From Sambucus nigra (taxonomy: Eukaryota > Streptophyta > Magnoliopsida > Dipsacales > Adoxaceae): a DNA stretch of 64,000 nucleotides. Shown in pieces: positions 56,954 to 64,000 of this stretch. The first letter of the stretch is position 1; each line of letters starts with the position of its first letter. The stretch lies in NCBI GenBank assembly GCA_949130495.1, contig OX422208.1:399736561-399800560 (forward strand), given 5' to 3'. A program made the translations under genes and the position numbers. The notes under the pieces are model-generated. The model was not told where the DNA came from and made no database searches. It saw only the letters and a program-made list of their open reading frames with translations.

Positions 56954-58788
56954 AAGTTATTCTTATGAATTAGTGTAACTGAAGTGATACACATACTTGT
57001 ATAATTCTTTGGTATTTTAATGTCCTTTTACATCTTGAATTGAAAATGATGGAAAATTTAGTAACGGAATAATATAGTATTAGAATTGTAAACTTTATAT
57101 ATGTGGACCATGAAAAATATTATTGAATAAATAAATGAGTAGGTTAAAAATGTTAATAGATAATTCATGCCCCTTTTCTTTATAAATTTGTAATTTGGAT
57201 ATAAATCCCTACTGAATAGATACAGTGGAATATATCAATTCCATATCAGTGAGAGTTTATTATTGGTTATAGATTATTATCGACATGAAATAATAAGATA
57301 ATTCACTTGCTGGTGAAAATTAAATATTATCATGAACTAGTGGAGAACCCACTAAGGATGATAAAAGAATGACCCCAACAATATTAGGATTAGAGTTTAT
57401 ATTGACGGTGGGGAATCAATATAATTTTTTTTAACATAAATAGGTTCCTGAGTAATTGGGCATAATACATTTGAGATGATTAGTGCACAAGTACGAATAC
57501 TATTTTATGTGTGTGTCATTATGGTACGTGTAGTGCAAGGTATCCTACTGCTACTGATGTGGTTCATCGATGGTGATGGGTTTTTATATGGCATCACATT
57601 GGCATGGGTGGTCCCGTGTGTGTGAACTGGTTGTAGTGATAGATAATTCATTTAGGTGTGATGTGGGCATGAGAGGTCCTGTGTGTGAGTGGACTAGATG
57701 TAATGATGGGATTTAAGTGGCGTCTCTAGTCGAGGTACGATGATACATCAAGACTTATGTGACGTCACTAATCGGGTTACGAGGATGAGAAGGAATATAT
57801 TATTATATGCTAGTAGTATGTGTTATACGAGTCGAAATACTTAAATCACGTGATGATCGCTCGAATTAGACAAGTGCAAGTATTTAATTCTGGTTACATT
57901 ATTACTTTGGGTTGTGTAGTTATATGACTTATTGGGATGGCCTTTTTTGTTTACTAACATTTTAGAAACTTATAATGCACCACCAACACAAGGGTTGGAT
58001 TGGAGAAGTTGCTAAAATGATTACAATTGTTCTTCTTTGAGAGAGATGTGAGTTATATCTCTATGTATCCTAGTTATTTATTTTTCAATTGAAACATTTG
58101 TTTTTAAGACTTTATGCTTTTTGTCCTATATCAAAAATAAATTCAAAAGTACCAAAAGCATGTTCTAGTAAGTTATCATAAGTAGTTTTTGTATTTCCAT
58201 CAATTTAGGAATTAGTTGCTAAGTCAATTGAAGCATCTCTAATATCTAGTGGTCAAAGATATAATAGGGTTTTGATATTTAGTGGGTTGGGCGGAGTTTT
58301 TGTCTTTGGGCTTATTTTGAGTCATTGAGTGGGCATTTTAATTGTATATTTTTTTCCTACTGTATGTGTCAGTGGATATAGTTTTATTTGTTTGCTGGCC
58401 TTTTTATTTTGGAATTTGTTATAAGTGGACCAAGTTTTATTAATTTTTGGGCTCATTTTAAGTGGCAAACTCTAAAAAAAGTTACTTATAATTTTTTTTA
58501 AATCGAGGAGATGCAACTATTAGAAGTTTGTAGGCAACGGCCTAATTAGCCTATAGATAGGGACGACCCTATTTATGTGTCCTTATAGGTTAGGGATTCC
58601 AAAGTTGTAGTGGAGGTTTGCACTAGTGGATTTTATTTTTGATGATGATTGATATCTACACTTTGTTATATTTATTTTATTGATTCTAATTTTTTTTCAC
58701 ACTTAGAATGATACTTACGTTGTTTGACTAGCATATTTATAATATTTAATATTATCCACCTTAAATATTAGAAATACGAGGTGTTACA

Positions 58789-61700
58789 CAAAAATTACAA
58801 ATGTTAAGGTTAACGTTGCAATAATTGAAATTTTGATTTGGAATTAAAATTGACTTAAAACATTAAGGTTAGTTTTTAATTTTCCTTTTACTGTATCTAT
58901 TTATATCAGGGCTTTAAAAATTACACTTCATGAAAAAAATTAAACTTCGGAGTCCTTTTCATAAGAAAATCATTAGAGTTAATATATTACTCACATGACC
59001 TCTTAAAAATTAAATGAATTAAAACATGAAAAAATTGAAAAGTGTTATAAATATAATGATGAAAAAGGACAAAAGCAAAAAAAAAACTAACCTCTCTCTC
59101 TCTCTGGGGAATAATCACCATCACCTACTATGATCAAAACACCATAACCACCATGACAACCAAAACACCATCACACCACCCAATGCTAGCGATTAGGATT
59201 GGATTAGAATGAAAACGCAAAATAAAATATAAAAAAAAAACTAAAATTGTGAAAATTAGGAAAATTCTAAATAAAAATTAAATCAATGTACATATAACCA
59301 TCATTTAAGGGTTTCGATTAAATGAACCTCTTTCGATTTAGGGCATTATGTTAAATTTGTGGTATTAAGTTGATCATTTGTATATTGTTTATAATTTTAT
59401 ACATATAAAATACATGTATACATATACCAATTGAGTTGATGTACACACACACACACACACACATATACTAGACCTAGAAAAATAAAATATGATACGATAA
59501 CACGATATGAACCAATCGATACCAAGTTATTTGTTAATGCGTGAACCCCTTCATTGTTTCAGGTCATATTAATATGAACTCGATAAGACTCGATTGTTAA
59601 CGGCTCAGGTTTGTGTTGACCTCCTTCACCCCTTAATTCTCATTAAGACCCGTTAAAATCCATTAATCTAAGTAAATAATATATATCATCATTTTTTCTA
59701 TATAGTTTATGTAGATTGATGGTATTTCAATCATAATGAATTTTTCTAAATGAGGGCTTTAATAATGTTAATGAATTGACGAATATAATTATTTTAATAT
59801 TAGATAATGTGTCAACTTGTATACGATTCAAAATTACTTACTATCCTAATGCATAATAACAGCTGAAAAATATACGACCTATTAAGATAAGAGGTCAAGT
59901 TTTAACATGATTTTTCCACACGATAAAGAATCATCCATTTATTTATGAACTCGGGAGGACACGAATACAATAAAAACTAACACGAAAACAACGCGATAGG
60001 ACTCGTTATGAGGTCTAACATAAACATACATCAATGTCAAGGGATGTAAATCACACGATAGATAGTGGTTTGGGTGACAGAGGGTTTGTGGTAGTATGAA
60101 TTAGGGGTGGATGTAATGGTCATTAGTGACATAAAGTGGGGGGGGGGGGGGGGGGGGGGGGGGGTCGCCGCTGAGGTAAGGGGATAATGATATTTTAATT
60201 TTTTTTATTAAAAATAAATATTTGTTTTGTTTTTAAATTTTTTTGTTTTAGTTTTTTAATTTAATTTTTTAGTTCTAAATAAATTTACTTTATATTTCTC
60301 AATTTTAATTTTTTAAAAGTGGTCACATGGAATGCATATGACTGTTAACTCTAACCCTAATAGAAAAAAGTTAAAGTCGTATATAATTAGTGAAAGTTAT
60401 TATAGTCTAAAATCCCTATTTGTGGAAGTATTTATGCGATTATTTTACTATCACTTACCAAGTAAGTGTTTTTATTATCATATTATTCTTTCACCATGTT
60501 AACTGAACTTCAGTATTAATTATTGTAACTATAATTTTTTTTAACTTACATCCTTGGTCCAATATTTTTTGGGTTGTTAAGGAAACCATTAGTGTATATT
60601 CGATTTTTTTAGTAATGTGCTTAAATTTTGTAAAGTGTACACAGTTTTATATGTTTTTGAAAAAAAAATATACTTTGTACTTGGAATTTTATAATGTATA
60701 CACGAATTTTATAATATACACATATTATTTTTATGTGTACTATAAAATATAAGGTATACATGAAGAACTCAAAGACCTTAACACTCGAAAAATATATTAG
60801 TGAATTAAAAAAAAGTTTATTCATCAGATAATAAAATAAAATCATCCACAAAAATTAATTTAATAACTTTAACATATGAGGTTGTCACTGTTTTATGTAT
60901 TGATGCACTTACATGGAAGAGGTATAATAACGTTGTTGAACTAGTTATGAAAGTACATTTTATAATTAAAATTTACGACTTAGAATTGAAATTAAGGTAT
61001 AGGAAAATATTTTTCTTCTGAATGGGCTTGGTTACCATTTTAGAGGAAAATGATATGTACCATAAGCATATCTTCCATATATCTCTCAAAGTGCATTAAG
61101 TATTTGTACATTGGGGTGGGGTCCACACAGGGTACAAGCACTTAGTATAATTTGATGAATATTATTTAGACTCATAACATTACTCTTTTGATAATTAATT
61201 GTGACTTGTAAAAAAATGTCATAAATTTGTATATACATTATATAATCAATTACATGAGCCATCAAATCATCCATCTTGTGTATATATTGTCAAGCAAATA
61301 AATTTTTGATTATTAGTAAAATAAATAATATTTATTTTTTTAACTAAATTTAAATGACTTTTGTCAAAAGTTTAAGTTTGACAAAAAACATAACTCGTAT
61401 CAAAGAGGTAACTTACTTGTAGCCTCGATATTTACTTTATTAATTTGTTTTTTATCTCAGGTTACAATTGAGTTGCCACCCCCAATTTTTTCCTCATATA
61501 TTTTTTGTGGTGGTATCAAAAGCCTTGTTAAATGGAGCAGAAAATATCCAAATGCCTAAGTTTGACCCCCTTAATAAAAAGGTTTGATCCATTATCATAT
61601 GAAATTGTCAAAGGCCTGAAGGTTGTCTAAAATATAGAGTTTGATCGATTCCAGTGAAATATAATTCATTTTTTTTCTTATTTTTCTTTATTTTTTAACT

Positions 61701-61884
61701 TTATTATAATATTAGTTTGAGTACAATCTTTTACTTTTATAAGAAATCAAACTATGCCTAAGATTGGTTTTGCTTACGTAAGAAGAACAACAACTTTTTG
61801 TGTGTGAAAAGAAGCACAATTTTCACCAATCCTTAAACCACAAACGTTTGAGCCTTCTATCTTGCAACATATATAATATACAAG
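58789..61884. other. AT-rich DNA with microsatellites, no gene seen
   Basis: It contains (CT)n at about 59093-59105, (AC)n at 59442-59462 and a 27-base G run at 60138-60164. No frame has coding character and no element ends are clear. Confidence 0.5.
60138..60164. repeat. 27-bp poly-G tract
   Basis: Uninterrupted G run followed by TCGCCGCTGAGG. Such tracts can form quadruplexes and are error-prone in sequencing, so the length is uncertain. Confidence 0.7.
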
Positions 61885-63126
61885 TTTTTTTACCATAATC
61901 CCTAGTTTATAAAGTCGTATTTGACATAACCCCCACTTTACTTTTGTATTAGACATAACCCCTACTTTTTAACAGAATTCTAATACCATTAAAAAAATTA
62001 ATTCGTAATTAGACATACCCCTACAAAATAATAAGACAAAAATAGTCCTAATTAGTTGTAAAAAAAACTCTAATCTTCTTCCTCACTTAACAAACCCTAA
62101 TATGATAATATACCGAGATACCTCCCTCTCTCTTTCTCCCACGCGCGCGCGCCTCAAACAAAACACAAAATAAATTGAATTGTGTTTTAATTTTGAAATC
62201 GGAGTGTGGTTTGTGATGGTGCCAGCAGTGGATAATGGTGTTGTTTATGCCTGAGTGTGTAGTTAGGTTGTTTGTAGTGTTGGGTGGGGTGAGGTTGTTT
62301 CAATTTTTACTAGTTTGGATCGATTTTTATTGACCGTGGTAGAATGTGTTGTTATTGAAATGCTTGGAGATGGAAATTTATGGTGGTTCTGACAGGAGTC
62401 TTGCAGTGGCTTTTGTAATGATGGATGATTGGACATAATAATGTTGGGTGATTCAGGAAGTGGTGTTTTGGTTGATTTTGTGGTTTGAGATTATGTTTTG
62501 GTACTGTCGGGTTTAAATTGGTGGTGTAATGGTAGTGTTATGGTGGTTAGGCGATGGATTGATGGGTATTGGGTTGAATTATAGGTCGCAGTGAGTCATG
62601 GCAATTTAAGTAGCGGTATTGGGTGGCTTTTGGTGTTGGAAATGGTGGTTTAAAGGGTTATTTGTGGTTGTTGTGTTAAATTGGATTTCTAGTGGTTGAT
62701 GTTGCCAGTTTGGATGATGATAGTGGTTTTATAAGAGATTGAATTTGGTGGTGTCGGGTTATGATGAGTTTTAGATGTGGGTTGGAGATGGTGGTTTGAT
62801 AGTTGGTGGCGGTGTTTGGTTACAGTGTGGTAGTTATTGGGTTTTGGATATTAATTTTTGAGGTGGTTTATAGAGAGAGATAGAGAGGGTATTTGTGTGT
62901 ATTGTTAGATTAAGATTTATTATGTGAGGAAGAATATGGGTGTTTGGTTACAAATAATTAGTGGTATTTTCGTCTTATAATTCTATGGGGGTTATGTCTA
63001 ATTAGGAATTAATAATTTTTGATGTTATTAGACTTTTGTTAAAAAAGTGGGTGTTATATCTAACACATTTGTAAAGTGGGGATTATATCAAATAAGGCAT
63101 TATAAACTGGGAGTTATGTCAAAAAA
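61885..63126. mobile_element. Mutator-like non-autonomous element with about 200-bp terminal inverted repeats
   Basis: The left arm (61885-62085) and right arm (about 62925-63126) are inverted copies: shared boxes include TAGTTTATAA, TTTGACATAACCCCCACTTTAC, TTAGACATAACCCC, TTAATTCNTAATTAGACATA and TCTTCCTCAC. The 840-bp centre is strongly G/T-rich on the plus strand and codes for nothing. Long inverted repeats without transposase are typical of Mutator-like MITEs. A 9-bp target duplication was not identified, so the outer ends are approximate. A (CG)n run is at about 62141-62152. Confidence 0.7.
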
Positions 63127-63291
63127 TCTAATATAAATGGGTATTTCATGCATATTATATCGACATTTTGGGATAGTTATTATGCTATTTTATTTTTATG
63201 TAGAAATGGTCACAATTTTGGACTGTGATCAAACTCTTGAGTCACGGTTTCGATCCGTGAAAAAATTAAGGGGTGACCATTTTGGGGGCTA

Positions 63292-64000
63292 TGACACCCC
63301 GTAATATTTAAAAATAGATTGATGAGTACTATATTCAAAAATTACCAGAGTCTAAACAAATTAGTATCATACTAATCATGTAAGAAAAGAAATAAACTGA
63401 AAACAAAAATAAATATCCATAAAGAAAGATATCCCAGTACTGGGATATCATCCATATGAGTCAAATCACATGCCAACCCAACTACTATAGGCTGTACAAA
63501 ATATACGAATGCGAATGTATATCTCTCTCCACTATAACGGAAAATAAAAGAAATGATAGATCTGGCATGCAGAACAATGACACCTGCATCCTAATGTAGA
63601 TCTCTAATAGAAGTATGAATGACAAGAACACTATCGAGCAAGGTTACGGAGCGGGAGGCCTTGGTACTCGAATGTTAAATCCACAAAGTTAATAGCAAAT
63701 TAAAAGGGAATAAGAATATAACGAAACTTGTAATAAGTCATAGCTATGCATCTGCCTCTATTTTTTAACATCCATTAGAATTTCCCCACCCTGCAATCCT
63801 AATATCATATGCATGTACGATCCCAAATCCCAAGTGACCCTATGGTTTGGTTTTATTCTATACATATGAAAATAAAATATTAAAATTCAAGATAAGAATA
63901 CTCTAATCAAGTCAAGTGTTATGAAGAAATTAAGATAGGTCTTAGAGTATAAGGATTACATTGGTAAATCGAGTAAAAAATGCCTAGCTCTACTGCCTTC
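63292..64000. repeat. Edge of another LTR (partial, runs off the window)
   Basis: TGACACCCCGTAATATTTAAAAATAG resembles the TGTGACACCCCG edge of E's LTR, followed by similar A-rich sequence (AAATAAACTGAAAACAAAAATAAA). It is probably the 3' edge of a minus-oriented Tekay-like LTR. The other end and the element are outside the window. Confidence 0.5.

Larger units (their letters stand above)
34500..58788 (+). mobile_element. Element F: probable solo LTR split by element E
   Basis: The left piece 34500-35852 begins TGTCACACCCTAAAG, and the right piece 56954-58788 ends ACGAGGTGTTACA, the TGT...ACA ends typical of Tekay-like LTRs; together they are about 3.2 kb. Like D's LTR, the left piece has a word cluster (35188-35253: TTCGAACAAG, TTGAACGAGG) and the right piece a GTGTGNG...GGTCCNGTGTGTG internal duplication (57600-57720). 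No coding part, primer site or target duplication is visible, so solo status, orientation and exact ends are inference. Confidence 0.45.

Noticed and set aside
60621..60851. Tyr/Phe/Ile-rich frame in AT-rich DNA
   Set aside because: Composition is that of random AT-rich sequence; no start context, homologue or neighbour.
63281..63291. TTTTGGGGGCTA before the LTR edge read as a polypurine tract of a plus-strand element
   Set aside because: The 1-kb upstream is a TIR element without retrotransposon coding; the LTR edge looks more like E's minus-oriented type. Left open as weak.

Overview
This window looks like a transposon-rich stretch of a flowering-plant nuclear genome. It is AT-rich and non-operonic. 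No intact cellular gene, tRNA or rRNA is recognisable. Nearly everything that can be identified is LTR retrotransposon of plant Ty3/gypsy lineages, with one copia-like gag element, foldback/TIR elements, minisatellites and microsatellites. Primer sites match plant initiator tRNA-Met and tRNA-Asp. The species cannot be named from the sequence.

Two insertion stacks dominate. Stack 1 (about 0.6-25.8 kb): an unrecognised broken gene flanked by minisatellites (exon ends at 2736 and resumes at 24503) is split by element B (2737-24502). B is a degenerate minus-strand Tat-type Ty3/gypsy element with two RNase H regions, a spliced antisense ORF and a higher-order tandem repeat downstream of pol. B is itself split inside its integrase by element A (8148-18261), a young 10.1-kb non-autonomous element with 2.6-kb LTRs, a tRNA-Asp primer site and a single 634-codon ORF with a CCHC knuckle, but no pol. 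Stack 2 (34.5-58.8 kb): a probable solo LTR (F) is split by degenerate minus-strand element E (35853-56953). One E LTR is split by element D (37012-47845), a very young plus-strand Tekay/Del-like chromovirus with perfect target duplication GTAAT and a gag-pol frame broken by only two stops.

Between and beside the stacks lie a gag fragment of a B relative (25.8-27.0 kb), a gag-only copia-like element C (27.8-31.9 kb), a foldback element bounded by TA/GA microsatellites (33.5-34.1 kb), a 195-bp imperfect palindrome (34.3-34.5 kb), AT-rich DNA without genes (58.8-61.9 kb), a Mutator-like non-autonomous element with roughly 200-bp inverted repeats (61.9-63.1 kb), and the edge of another LTR running out of the window (63.3 kb on).

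The most interesting signals are structural. Element A carries hairpins whose stems differ while pairing or loops are kept. The 3' tips of its two LTRs form the same 13-bp stem from different sequence. Two GTTTGGGGGTGG purine tracts are each preceded by a 5-bp-stem hairpin displaying CGAGGAC at nearly the same spacing. In addition, the LTRs of D, E, C and F each contain a local cluster of short self-complementary words (TCGTTCGAACGA-like or TCGATCGATCGA-like).
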